A stretch of 64,000 nt of DNA from Silurus meridionalis (GCF_014805685.1 NC_060891.1:5701001-5765000); one strand, 5' to 3'. Positions 1 to 11,889 are shown, counted from the first letter of the stretch. Program-made: numbers and translations. Notes: generated by a model not told the origin, from the letters alone.

Positions 1-1100
1 TCCCCAGCTGCATAGAGTGGACCGTCAACAAACCTGAGTGAACACGTGAGCGTGAGGGGACGACAGCGTATCAATATCCCAGTTCACCAAACACTCTATA
101 TCCATTGAGCATTGAGGATCATATTGGTACAGAAGTTCACTCAGATACTGCGGCACAAGACCGTTAAGTGCTTTATACGTCATTAGTAGTATTTTATAAT
201 TAATACGAGATGTATTTGGGAACCAGTGTAGACAGATTAAAACAGGGGTGATGTGGTCATATTTTCTAGATCTAGTAAGGACCCTTGCTGTTGCATTCTG
301 AAATAATTGAAGCTTATTTATGCACTTACTCATACACCCAGACAGTAAAGCATTACAGTATTGTAATCTAGATGTAACAAAAGCATGGACTAGTTTTTCT
401 GCATCCTGTAATGACATATTTCTAATTTAAGCAACATTTCTAGGTTGAAAGAAGGCAATCCTGGTGGTAATATTTATGTGAGCCACAAAGGAAAGACTAG
501 GGTCAATAATCACACCAAGGTCTTTGAATGCTGTACACACTGAGATAGAAACACCACCCAGAGATGCTACGTAATCAGAAAGTTTACTTCTAGCTGCATG
601 TGGTCCTAGTAAAAGTACTTCCGTCTTATCCGAGTTGAGCAAAAGGAAGTTATCAAGCATCCACTGTCTAATTTCCTTTACACACTACTCAACATTTTTA
701 ACCTGATCTCTCTCATCTGGCTTAACTGAAATATTCAGCTGTGTATCATCAGCATAGCAATGGAAGCAAATACAATGTTTATGTATAATTTACCCAGAGG
801 CAGCATATATAAAGAGAAAAGCAGTAGGCCTAAGACACATCCTTGCAGAACACCAAACTTTATCTCAGAGAGTGTGGAGCACTCACCATTTACATCAACA
901 AACTGATAGCAATCAGTCAAATAAGACCTAAGCTGTTCCCTTGATTCCAACAATGTTCTCAAGTCTAGCAAGCAGGACAGTATGATCAATCGTGTCAGAA
1001 GCTGCATTAAGGTCAAACAAAACATGTAAAGAGACAAAACCCTGATCAGAGGCCAATAACAGGTTATTTTTTGTAATGTCTGTTGTGTTATCTATGTGTA
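1..1100 (-). mobile_element. L2/jockey-like LINE remnant, reverse transcriptase 3' part, cut by window edge
   Basis: Three minus-strand frames in succession match the C-terminal half of a fish non-LTR reverse transcriptase. Positions 1037-735 hold a degraded version of the FGVPQGSVLGPLLFSLY catalytic-domain motif. Positions 660-427 hold LLLNSDKTEVLLLG and KDLGVIIDPSLSF. Positions 417-25 hold VTSRLQYCNALLSG and YDHITPVLICLHW. The pieces lie in different frames with stops between them, so the copy is dead. The YADD region is damaged. The element runs off the left edge, so its 3' end is not seen. The family (L2-like rather than Rex1/Babar) is from memory of protein similarity. Confidence 0.85.
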
Positions 1101-1776
1101 TTATTTGCTGTCCATTATTATTGTGCTGTCCATTTGTTACCCATCTTGCCTACTCAAAGTTATGTATTCATCTGCAAATTGGCACCTCAGGAGATTTTGT
1201 TCTGCTTTTAACCTTGCTGCCTGGGTAAATGACAATAAAGTTCACTTTTGCTGGCCATCATGTTTTACACTTTGCTACCACTGGCTTCTCTGAACCACTT
1301 TCTGTGTACTGTATGAAAAGGTTCTCTTTATATTCTCTTTGATTATTTTGTCATTGTTTCTCTTTCTGATCTCTAAATCTCAAAAACTAATCTCTCCAGA
1401 TTGTCAGAAGTTTCTCCCTTTGGATGATGAGAGCAGTAATTCACTTCCGATATTCTAGGCTTAATGTTTGAAGCAGCGTGGCACTGATCTTGCCATTTGT
1501 TCCTCAATTAATTTATGCTTTCTTAAGAACACCCAAGATTTCTGAGTTTAATACAAAACTTGCCATCTTATACTTGCGGCTTATTTTCCACTAATAGTAA
1601 CCAATGTAGGAGCCTTGATCTGGTAAGCAAAAATGATTATTGATTAATGCTTCTGCCACTTAAGGTCTACATCTGTTGGATATGCTTTGTATTTTATAAT
1701 TTCTCCAGCTAGACTTTCTAGAATGTGTGATTTCATCTTTGGAGAGGGACTATAATGAGATCCATTAGCATGTTAT
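1101..1776. other. Spacer without recognisable feature
   Basis: This AT-rich stretch has no convincing exon, RNA gene or repeat. The 65-codon plus-strand frame at 1096-1293 has no recognisable motif. The last five bases, GTTAT at 1772-1776, are the left target-site duplication of the LTR element that follows. Confidence 0.5.
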
Positions 1777-2152
1777 TGTCATGCTGCGAACAAACGGAGG
1801 CAGAAGCCGGAGCACAGTTTGCTTTGGTTTAATGAAAAAAAGAAAAACACAAATACATACACGGCAATCCAGTATAAATCCAAAGAGGGATATCCGTGGT
1901 ACGCCCTGGAGAGGTGAGGTCCACATAGTCCAGGGACGAGTGTAAAGTCTGAGACGAAGAGAATGTATAGGGATACGCATATCAACAACACATACAAACA
2001 ATAACAGACGGAGAGTGAGTGTGAGTAAAGGGGTATATGTATGGTGCCGGGATGAGTGATAAATAAGTCCCAGGTGTGTACAATTGAAGCTGCAAGCTTC
2101 AGACAAGCATTACAGCTGCCGAAGCTGGGGCGTCGCAGTAGGATTCCTGACA
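1777..2152 (-). repeat. LTR of the nonautonomous element (3' LTR if read on minus strand)
   Basis: 376 bp, starting TGTCATGC and ending CCTGACA. It aligns along its whole length with the LTR at 3308-3752 except for a missing segment of about 65 bp in its middle part. Confidence 0.85.
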
Positions 2153-2309
2153 CTAAGCCCCCCCACCCCCCCCAAGGGGCAGCAGAGTTGCCCCTTTGGG
2201 GCGCCCCAGATCCACCAAGCCCAGTGGGCCAGGGCACTAGGAGGAGGACCTCGCTTTTCGTCCAGGATCGAAGGGGAACCGGCTAGCACAGTAGCGGAAC
2301 CGGGAGAGG

Positions 2310-3140
2310 CAGAGAAGGTCCCGAGGCGGAGCGACAGCCCCGGGAGACAGGAGACTGAGCGTCGTCCTTGGCGAAGACCGGAGGCAGGGCGACGCCCTCA
2401 GTGGAGACCGGAGGCGGAGAGATGCTTCTGGCAAAGGACAGGGACCCAGCAGCACCCGCAGCGGAGTCCAGAGGCTGAGTGACCTCCACGGCGGAGACCA
2501 GAGGCTTAGAGATGCCCTCGGCGGTGATCAGGGGCGGAGTGACGCCCACTGTGGAGGTCTGGAGCGGAGTGACGCCCACCACAATAAACTGGAGCAGATC
2601 GACGTCCCCCATGAAGGCCTGGAACGGAGCCATGTCCACCACGGAAACCCGAACCGGCACGACGACCTTGATGACAACCGGAGGCTGGGTGGAGCTCTTA
2701 ACGGGGCTTACGGGCTGGATGACCCCCTGGACAGAGACCAGAGATGGAGTGATGCCCATGACGGAGAACAGAGCCCGAGCCAGGCCTTCGACGGAGTCCC
2801 GAGGATGAGCCATGCCTTCAGCTGAGTCCTGAGGCCAAACAACGTCCTCAGCGGGGATCGGAGGTCGAGTGACGCCCTCTATGGTGATCGGAAGCGGAAC
2901 GATGCCCTTGGTGGAGCTCAGAGACTGAGCGATGCTTTTGGTGGAGACCGAGAGCAAGAAGACGTCCTTGGTGGAGACCAGAGACCCAGCGATGCCCTCT
3001 GCAGGGTTTATAGGTTCAGATGAGCTCAGGGGCGAGACATCGCAATCGGAAGAGCTCAGGGATAAAACGTTGTCTTCCGGGAAACTTGGAGGCGAGCCGC
3101 CGCCCTGTGAGGAACTGAGGGGTGAGACGCCGTTTTGAGG
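2310..3140 (-). repeat. Degenerate 30-bp tandem repeat in the LTR element interior, open on both strands
   Basis: About 25-28 imperfect units of 30 bp follow one another, with a plus-strand core like GCGGAGACCGGAGG followed by a variable GACGCCC-type part. Because 30 is a multiple of three, the units read as 10-residue repeats. The minus-strand frame at 2957-2283 is open for 224 codons, with units like VSTEGVALPP. Plus-strand frames at 2084-2482 and 2479-2808 are also open. From about 3020 the unit changes to one built on GAGCTCAGGGG. No known protein domain is recognised. It could be a repeat-rich gag-like relic, or a noncoding minisatellite that stays open by composition. Confidence 0.7.
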
Positions 3141-3307
3141 CGCTTGGTGGCATGACTCTGCCCTCTCTGGGAAACTCTGGAGCGGAGCGGAGCTCTCTGG
3201 GAAAATCTGGAGCAGAGCGGTAACCCGATCATGTTCCTTGTCCTTTCTTTTTTTTTCTTTGTCCCTTTTTTATTTCTCCTTTTTTCCTTTTAAGGGGTCC
3301 GTTATTC

Positions 3308-3752
3308 TGTCATGCTGCGAACAAACGGAGGCGGAAGCTGGAGTACAGTTCGCTTTGGTTCAGTGAATAAAGAGAAAAGCACAAATACATACAAGGCAAT
3401 CCACTATAAGTCCAAAGAGGGATATCCGTGTTACGCCCAGGATGGGCGAGGTCCACATAGTCCAGGGACCAATGCACAGAAGGATAGGGGTAATCCGGGG
3501 TGCGCTTTGGGGAGAAAGCGCAGCCGTATAGAGAGTGTGGAGTCCGAGAGGAAGAGAACATATAGGGATACGCATATCAACAACACATACAAACAATAAC
3601 GGACAGAGAGTGAGTGTGAGTGAGGGGTATATGTATGGTGCTGGGGATGAGTGATAAATGAGTCCCAGGTGTGTACAATTGAAGCCGGGAGCTTCAGAGA
3701 AAGCGGAGGCATGACCGCTGCCGAAGGGGGCGTGGCAGGTGGATTCCTGACA
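3308..3752 (-). repeat. LTR of the nonautonomous element (5' LTR if read on minus strand)
   Basis: 445 bp with the same ends as the partner LTR. It carries an extra segment around 3470-3540 that the partner lacks. It is followed directly by the target duplication GTTAT. Confidence 0.85.
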
Positions 3753-3945
3753 GTTATTTAGCATTGGCTTGTTCTGGAATTATTTCAGAGAGAGAAGTGT
3801 GGAGAAGTGTGGAATTGGGAATACATGAGAAGGATCAGGAGAAGACAAAAGAACAGTGTCATTTGCTTTAAATAAGGAAACAGATGCAGAATCATTTGAC
3901 TTGTGCAGTGAGTAGGAGTTGATGCCACAGCCGGACAAGTACCCA

Positions 3946-4138
3946 AGCCTACCTTGCCTTTTTTTCGTTTTTTCCCTGTCTTTTTAAAGATTAACTTTAA
4001 GGTTTCTTTGTCCTGAACATCAGTTGCTGATGTCAAATTAATAAACTCACCACCGAAATCTTCATCTTGATACTGCAACTGGATATCACCATAAAGCTGC
4101 AACATTTCACTGATTAATTGTGTGAGGTCTTCAGTAGA
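3946..4138 (-). pseudogene. Orphan exon with PB1-like sequence, likely gene fragment
   Basis: Reading the minus strand from an AG acceptor (CTTTCTGAAAG before about 4151) to a donor-like AAG|GTAGGC near 3953, the frame has STEDLTQLISEMLQLYGDIQ and then FGGEFINLTSATDVQDKETL, followed by a basic stretch KKTGKKRKKGK. This resembles the PB1-like N-terminal exon seen in a large set of poorly characterised fish genes (SAMD3-like predicted proteins). That link is from memory. There is no ATG at the frame start and no partner exon was found, so an isolated fragment or retained pseudogene is more likely than a working gene. Exon borders are approximate. Confidence 0.45.
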
Positions 4139-4318
4139 ACTTGCCAACCTTTCAGAAAGGATCAGCTTCCTAGCATCATTGTGACCAAGAATTACTCAAA
4201 GTTTGACTGGTCCAGTCAATGCTCTGATTATCAGCCTGAAGAGAGGATACATTACAAATTTTAGATAAACCCTCTAATAAACTCGTTTCTAATCCTATCC
4301 ATCCTCTTCTATTGAAAT

Positions 4319-4881
4319 GCATTGCATTCACAAAGGGGGAAAAAATAACAGAAAGGTTCTCAGAATTATGACTTAATATCTCATAATTATGACTTATTAT
4401 TTCATATGACTTTATATCTCATAATTATGACTTATTTTCTCATAATTACGACTTATTATCTCATAATTATGACTTATTATCTCATAATTATGAGATCCTG
4501 ATCTCATGAGATCCTGATCTCATAATTATGACTTAGTATCTCATAATTATGAGATCCTGATCTCTTAATTATGACTTAGTATCTCATAATTATGAGATCC
4601 TGATCTCATAATTATGACTCACTCACTAACTCATAATTATAAGTGGGGGCAGTCTGTGGCCGGGGAGCATTTTAGCGCCTAACACCGGATCTGACGTTAC
4701 TGCATTCTTCGCTTGTTAGCGCCTTGCGCGACCATAGAGATGTAGCAGCTATCATATGGTTAGCTTGATGACTGTTAATTTAATTAGCTAATGGACATTT
4801 CCTCGCTGACTGCCCCTGCTGCTTATTAATTTAGTTACGGTAAGTCTTGCTTCAGTTAATAGACACAGGGTTAGGGTTAAC

Positions 4882-4937
<56 letters not shown>

Positions 4938-4983
4938 TTTAACATCTTAAGATTTGATTATTATGATTATTATGATTATTATG

Positions 4984-5023
<40 letters not shown>

Positions 5024-5148
5024 TTAACATTGACTACTAATATATGTTACACATTCTGACTATCCACTTGATAAAACAAACTCTTATCAAGTGGACAGTG
5101 GACAGTCAGAATGTGTGGACAGTCAATGTTAAAATATAATAATAATAA

Positions 5149-5188
<40 letters not shown>

Positions 5189-5363
5189 GTTAATGCCATC
5201 GATCTATAAACTGAAATAAGACAAGTCATAATTTTGAGATAGTAAGTCATAATTATGAGATCAGGATCTCATAATTATGAGATAATAAGTCATAATTATG
5301 AGATATTAAGTCATAATTATGAGATCCCTTCTGTGATTTTTTTTCTCTTTGTGAATTCAATGC
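4319..5363. mobile_element. Palindromic MITE-like element with nested inverted repeats
   Basis: Terminal inverted repeats of about 55 bp start GCATTGCATTCACAAAG on the left and, inverted, GCATTGAATTCACAAAG on the right. Inside them both arms hold multiple copies of a motif around CATAATTATGAGAT with TAAGTC spacers (4365-4630 left, 5225-5330 right). A second palindrome lies within: CCACTTGATAA at 5064-5074 pairs with TTATCAAGTGG at 5084-5094 and continues outward through CATTCTGAC/GTCAGAATG to ATT/AAT triplet runs. The middle (4640-4860) is unique-looking, GC-richer sequence. No transposase and no certain target duplication were found, so the superfamily is not assigned. Confidence 0.65.
4882..5020. 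repeat. (ATT)n microsatellite tracts
   Basis: Two runs of ATT/TTA triplets (about 4882-4935 and 4987-5020) lie inside the MITE. A complementary AAT run at about 5136-5188 forms the other arm of the inner palindrome. Confidence 0.9.
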
Positions 5364-5370
5364 GCTTCCA

Positions 5371-5381
5371 GACAGACAGAC

Positions 5382-5449
<68 letters not shown>
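5371..5449. repeat. (GACA)n(GATA)n microsatellite
   Basis: Three GACA units pass into about 17 GATA units, directly outside the right end of the MITE. Confidence 0.95.
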
Positions 5450-5529
5450 CAAATCTATATTAATACGTGTTTTATATTTGTTACATTTGTTTCATATTGT
5501 GTGCAGAAAGGTGAAATGCAAATGAACAC

Positions 5530-5631
5530 AACTCTTTCTGGCGCCACCATGCGGCCGAGCTAGGAAAGGATGATGAGGTCACGTGACTAAAACCGAGCGC
5601 TTCTCTGTGCGAAGTGTGGACATCTGTTGAG
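5530..5631 (+). promoter_or_regulatory. dhx32: dhx32 core promoter and noncoding first exon
   Basis: This short GC-richer stretch lies just upstream of dhx32. It contains the perfect 10-bp palindrome GTCACGTGAC at 5578-5587, the E-box form bound by USF and MiT/TFE factors. A donor-like GAG|GTGAGG at 5631/5632 would end a noncoding first exon. The matching acceptor is ATAAAG before 5807, just ahead of the ATG. No TATA box is seen. The transcription start is inferred, not shown. Confidence 0.55.
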
Positions 5632-5648
5632 GTGAGGAGCTTCGGGTC

Positions 5649-5650
<2 letters not shown>

Positions 5651-5710
<60 letters not shown>
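5651..5710. repeat. (AT)30 microsatellite in first intron of dhx32
   Basis: An uninterrupted AT dinucleotide run of 60 bp between the noncoding exon and the ATG exon. Confidence 0.95.
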
Positions 5711-5713
<3 letters not shown>

Positions 5714-5810
5714 TAGTTATCAGTGTAAGTCGTGGTAGGTTATAGTCGGTTTTTACTGTCCATCTTGTTATTGTTTCGCCTGTTTTGCCTGCGTTTCACC
5801 ATAAAGGCGC

Positions 5811-8800
5811 ATGAAGAAAACTAAATCTCTAGATATGGAGAATATTGCGGACATGGCTGTAAATCAAGACGTGGGGTGTGATGATATTCTTGAATTCAAC
5901 CAGTTCGACGGTCTTCCCTTTTCTTCACGCTATTATAAACTGCTAACGGAGAGGAAAACTCTTCCAGTTTGGGGAGCAAAGAGTGAGTTCATGTCCTACA
6001 TCACCAACCATCAGCTTGTTATTATCAGTGGTACAGTGAAAACTGGACAAAGTACTCAGGTAAGTTTTTCTCCTTATGTTTTAGGTTATTTAATAACTTA
6101 ACCAGTAGCCTACATTTATAAAATAATTTTACAACTAATGATCTGCTATCTAAAAGTTCAGGCTCATATAGATCTATGTGTACTCTCAAAAACATTTTCT
6201 GAAATCTCTTGAAACTAAACTGCACTATGAAATCTCTATTTAGTAAACCGGTACTAAGTACTTTATGTGAATTTAAGAATGTTCAGCAGTAACCTGAGAT
6301 TGTGACTGAGTGTACCCATAATCTCTGTTGCAGGTCCCTCAGTGGTGTGCAGAGTTCTGCTTGTCTGTGCAGTACAGGCATGGCATGGTGGTGTGCACTC
6401 AGATCCATCGGCAGTGCACAGTGGATCTTGCCCTGCGTGTGGCCGATGAAATGGACGTGAATATTGGCCATGAGATTGGATATGTCATCCCTTTCCAGAA
6501 CTGCTGCTCTGCTGACACTGTGCTTAGGTAGTTTACATTATTTTAATTCAAAATGCTTCCAGCCCAAACATGCATTTGCTTACTTATGTGACCATCTATA
6601 CACTTTCCCCTGCATACATTCTGCAGCATCCCCTTCCCCCTACACACGTCCTTTCATAGACGTCTGCCTTGCTTACAAAAGAGAACAAAAGGCCCACAGG
6701 CTTGATTTTGGGGTTCCCTTCAACAGCTGCCATGCCCCCACACAATCCATATGCGAACGGCCGAGAGGAACAGACTTAATGAAAACACTGACCTCTGTAA
6801 ATAACTGAATAAGTTACAACCAGAGAATATTCTCTGTCTGCTTTCATTAGGCTTAATTTAATGTCAAATTCTTGGAGGGCTAGATGCTTTGCATTTGTTG
6901 CTTTGTCTGATTACAATTTCTGAAAATAACGAAATGAAGAACTGTGTAATGCAGCGTGGATACATCAATATCAATAATAATTAGGATATTTAATATATGT
7001 TAATATTATTAAATAACTCTTCTCAGGTACTGCACTGATGACATGCTGCTTTGTGAGATGATGTCAGACCCTCTGTTGGAGCGGTACGGGGTGGTGCTGA
7101 TCGATCAGGCTCAGGAGCGAACTGTCAGCACAGACCTCCTACTCGGCCTGCTCAAAGATGTGCTGTTGGCACGACATGAGCTGCGTGTGGTCATCCTCAC
7201 TGCACCTCATTCTTTTGACAAGCTGCTGTGTCACTATGGAAATGTGCCCCTAATCCAACTTGAAGGAGAACAACCCTCTGAAATGGTTTATGGTCCTGGG
7301 AGAGGAGGTGTGAAAGATTATTTGTACACCTCGCTTCAACTGGTTATGCAAATCCACCAGTCTCAAGAGCATGGAGATATTGTGGTGTTTCTGGCTACTG
7401 AACAAGTAAGATGATGTTGTCACATTTATTTAGAAGCCCCAGTACTCATTAAAAAGCTTGTATGTTTATTATGAACCTAGAATGTATAAAAATGGTATGT
7501 AGTGGAGCCTTTATAAAAAATATGATCATGCTTTCATGTCAAAGTCGACTCACGCCATCATTTCTCTTGCTCCAAGGAGGTTGAATGTGCTTTTGCCATC
7601 TTGAGGGGGGAAGGGACAGGTGTCGCTTCATCGCTAGGTGAGCTCATGCCTGTGTCGGTCTGTCTAGAGCAGAAGGACAGTGTGTCTGTGCTTACAGAAG
7701 TGGACGGCAGGTGCAGGAGAGTCTTTCTCACTTGCGGTCCATCCGAAGACTTATTCTGGGCCACACATAGCATTCATTTCGTCATTGATGCTGGAGTGCA
7801 AAAAAGATATGTACGTGGTAAATTCACAATTAACTTTTAGAATTTTGTAATGTAAAGAGTGTACATTTATTCAGTTGATATTTTAAAGATTCTTGATGTG
7901 TTAAGCTAGAATAATATATATTTCACAGGTGTATAACCCTCGCATCAGAGCCAGCTCTGTTGTTATTCAGCAAATCAGCAAAAGCCAAGCAGAATGCCGT
8001 AAACAGCTGACTGGTCCAACAGGTAAGTAAAATGAACAAGGTTGTGAATATTGTAATATTTCTTTCTTTTGTGTAATATGAATTGGGTTGCTTTTTAGGA
8101 AAGTGTTTCTGCTTGTACTCGGAGAAGACACCTTTTCCTGTTGAGAATGTTCCTCACATTCAGGAGTCTGACATCACGTCCACTGTTCTTTTCCTTAAAA
8201 GGATGGAAATCGCTGGGTTGGGTCAGTGTGATTTCATCGATAGACCAGGTGAGGTACATTCTCAACCACACATACTTATAAACACTGAAGATGTACTGAA
8301 ACAGCAGGGGCATTAGTTATTAGTTAGCATTTATAGGTGAACTTTGAACTGACTTTGGCAGATTTGGTAGTACACATCTGTGGGGAAAAATGAAGGGCTG
8401 CAACTAAGGATTATTTTGATAATCAACTAATCGGACAATTCATAATAAAATGATATATGCATAAATTAAATATACAAACATTAAATATAAGCATTTGAAA
8501 AAGAAGGGGAAAAAATATGAATTGGTATACAAATGCATAAACATTCGCTGAAAACCTCAACTCAAAAATATTATTGTTTACTGCTGCTGTTATTTGCTTC
8601 ATTTAGATTCAGTGATGGTTCGCACACTCTTAATTGAATCCATCATTTGTTGTGAGCAAGCTGATTACACATCACCAGAACAGATCCAGTGCGACTGTCC
8701 CGAAGTTAGGAAACAGTTTACACAATAGCACTTTATTAAACTATACCATTTTCAGATGATGAGAATATAATTTGTTTGATTACCGTGCTGATGTTTCACC

Positions 8801-9291
8801 TTCATCCATGACAGCAGAGTGTTTTCTTTTCATGTGCTCGTGCATCACTGTGGTACGTCCACACAACACAAGCTCTGCTTTGCATAACTTGTAGGTTACA
8901 CTGTTCTTTTTTTGCGTTCAATATAAAATGGTCCCATGCCTTGGATGACTTTGGACTCACACTTTTTCCTGCTGGTGGTTGACCGGTACTGTCTGCCATT
9001 TTGCAAACAGCTATGTTATCTTGCAGTCATGCCAACCCATAACTTGAGCAGGCCAACTAATCGATAATGGCATTCTTTGACAACAAATTTCATTATCAAT
9101 TATTATAAATTTTATCGATTAGTTGTTGCAGCCCTAGAAAAATGTTACTTCTACGTTCTCTTCAGAATAACATCTGCCTTACCCAACAAAATGTTTTGTA
9201 GGGGTGTAAGAACTTAGAGCATTCTGACTGGCCTCTTTGTTCCAGACATGAGATGTTTCTGATTGCCTGGAGCTCTAGGAACATCATTAGC

Positions 9292-9323
<32 letters not shown>

Positions 9324-11856
9324 GTCTGTTTAAAAAAGTAAGCTGCAATGGTGGACTGGAATCATAAGAGTTGGTTTAGTTAACATGAAAACATTGTATG
9401 AAAGCTGCAGTCATTTCAAAACATGTAATGTGAGGTCTGATTAATGTTTATTCTCATACACACTGAAAATTATTTTCTATAAACAAGGAGCTTTACTGTT
9501 TTTGGCAGGATTATACAGTTTCTTATAAAAAAAAATTCTCTTTGCAGATCCTGAGGGCCTTATGCAGGCTTTAGAAGAGCTGGACTACCTAGCGGCTCTG
9601 GATAACGACGGTAATCTGTCAGAGATTGGAATAATAATGTCGGAGTTTCCTTTGGAGCCCCAGATGGCCAAGACACTTCTGGCTGCCTGTGAATTTGACT
9701 GTGTGAGTGAGGTGCTTACTATTGCTGCCATGCTAACAGGTAATTTCATTTAAATAATCTATGTACTGTGCACAAAGATCCCACTAAGATTGTTTTCCAT
9801 ATACATTCTTTCCATATACATGACCACACCTAATACAGGGTTTCCACACTTCTTGAAATTACTTGAAGTAATTCAAGGCCTGGAAAGTACTCGCTAACAA
9901 ATATAGGTTCTTGAAAGTGTTTGATTTTAATTTTATATACATTTTGTTTAGTAGAATGGTGCTTTAATCTCATCAGTAAATGATTGTTTGGAGTCTGTCT
10001 TTATAAAATGAAATGCTAGCCAGATAGCTAAATTTATAGCAAAATAGAGAAAATGATCATGTCCCTTTTTTCTAGAATATTTGTTTTGGGATTTTTACGC
10101 ATTACATTACTAGAGGTGTTCGAATGTTTTCCATTGCGGTACTTCCCCTTGATTTTGTGCTGGATGGGGGTCAGACATTTGAGCTGTGAGGCTTGCTGAT
10201 GCCGAAAAAGAACATTCCTATTAATAAGATTAAGAATAACACCATATTATTATTTACAGTCAAGTAGAAGAGCCCAAAATATGAACGCAGTGCAGGTTTT
10301 GAGTTTATATTGCTTGCCTGTATATAATGTGTACTGAATCTGTTAGAATTTGACTGTCTTTAATGCATTAAAGTCACACTAAGCATTTTCTTTATAACTG
10401 TTTCTACAGGAGAGAAAACGTGTGTATCCACGTGTATCATTATATATTTATTACTTTCAGAATCTCAAACTTTCCTGAACAGCATTTTGCAATCGTTAAT
10501 TGAATATTAGCAGTATGAACTCTTTGACCTTATTGTATTTCATTATATTTCTTTAAAAACGACTGCTCAAAATAATGCTATATATTCAACTGGGGTGTAC
10601 AATGTGAATCAGGTGTTCATGAAAGTGTGGGATCCCTGTAATACTACTAGCTGTTATTAATCCTTGCTGCCTCTTTAGCAATTTACCAAAAAAATGGAGC
10701 TTAAAAAAAATGCTGGCATGTGAGCATAATAAGATTCAAACTTGTAATATCTCAGCTTATCTTGCTAAAGAAAAGGGTATGGGAGATGTGTAACAATGTG
10801 CAGATGCTATATTTGTCTAAACACAATCCAAAATGAACATTGAGATGGGTGTACAAATTCAAGAACAGTTTAGACAAAGAGCAAATCCAAACAGTAGTCA
10901 TGGAACAAAGCAAAGATCCACTAGCGATTACAATTAAGGTTCACAGGGGTTGGCAAGACTTTACAATGGCTGAGGAAAGCTGATTCTACAGATTACGTAC
11001 AAATAGAAGTTAATAGTTCAGCTGCTGGATGTGCTCATCTGATATTATTTTAAAATAAAATAAAAAACATTTTGCTAAAGTAAGAAATTAAACATGACCT
11101 ATCAAATATCTTATTTCTGCAAAACCAAAGTAATGTAACAATGCTTACAGTCTTTTATTTATTAAAGAGGAAGATTTATTTCATGCATTTTCATTTACTT
11201 ACTCTTTATGGAACTTTCTGAAGTAATTAGTTCTTGTTATAATGTTGCACACAATAAACTCTGGGTACAACAAACAATGCTAAGAGTGTACTTTAGACAG
11301 AATAATCGATATTCCTTTTGATCAGAGGAGGGAAGTAACGGAGTACAAATAATTTGTTACTGTACTTAAGTAGATTTTTTTGGTATCAGTACTTTACTCC
11401 ACTATTTATTTTTCAGACAACTTTTTACTTTTACTCATTAAATTTTTACACAAATATCTGTACTTTTTACTTCTTACATTTTCAAAACCGGCTCGTTACT
11501 TTAGTTTTAATCCATTGATTTGGTGAAATATTTTTTTTATTTTCACTGTGCGCCGATTTCAGCCGAACAACCGATTTCCTGTCATTGCGTGTCTTTTTCA
11601 ATCCGCTGGTGTATAAAGTCCTGACTCTCACTCACCACAGATGCAGACTAGTTTACGGAGCTAAGAATCAGCAGGCAGAAGGCAGTAAGAAGTTTGGGGT
11701 TAATGTGGATGAGACAGAGGGAGTCAGTGATGTAAACATGACTGAGAACAGACACATTCCTGATCATCATCATCTTTTCTCTGCTTGTGTTCTATATGTG
11801 GATCTTCAGCCTGGATACATTCATTTGGTAACAACATTTTTAATTCGCTTTGTATT

Positions 11857-11889
<33 letters not shown>

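Larger units (their letters stand above)
1777..3752 (-). mobile_element. Short nonautonomous LTR retrotransposon (TRIM/LARD-like)
   Basis: Two direct repeats at 1777-2152 and 3308-3752 both begin TGTCATGCTGCGAAC and end GGATTCCTGACA, giving the TG...CA ends and TGTCA/TGACA inverted termini of LTRs. The element is flanked by an exact 5-bp duplication GTTAT (1772-1776 and 3753-3757), so it arrived by integrase-type insertion. The interior is only about 1.15 kb and has no gag, protease, reverse transcriptase or integrase. A run of purines (mostly G) at 2157-2176, read on the minus strand, abuts the 1777-2152 LTR. That fits a polypurine tract and puts the element on the minus strand. No clear TGG-type primer binding site was found. 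The LTRs differ by an indel of about 65 bp, so the insertion is not young or the copies recombined. Confidence 0.85.

Noticed and set aside
2084..2808. Plus-strand frames in the LTR element interior as a host gene
   Set aside because: They lie inside the LTR pair and are made of the 30-bp repeat; no splice or domain evidence.
4360..5330. CRISPR-like array from repeated CATAATTATGAGAT units
   Set aside because: Units are AT-rich, self-complementary and not separated by unique spacers of equal length; the setting is vertebrate nuclear DNA with inverted, MITE-like symmetry.
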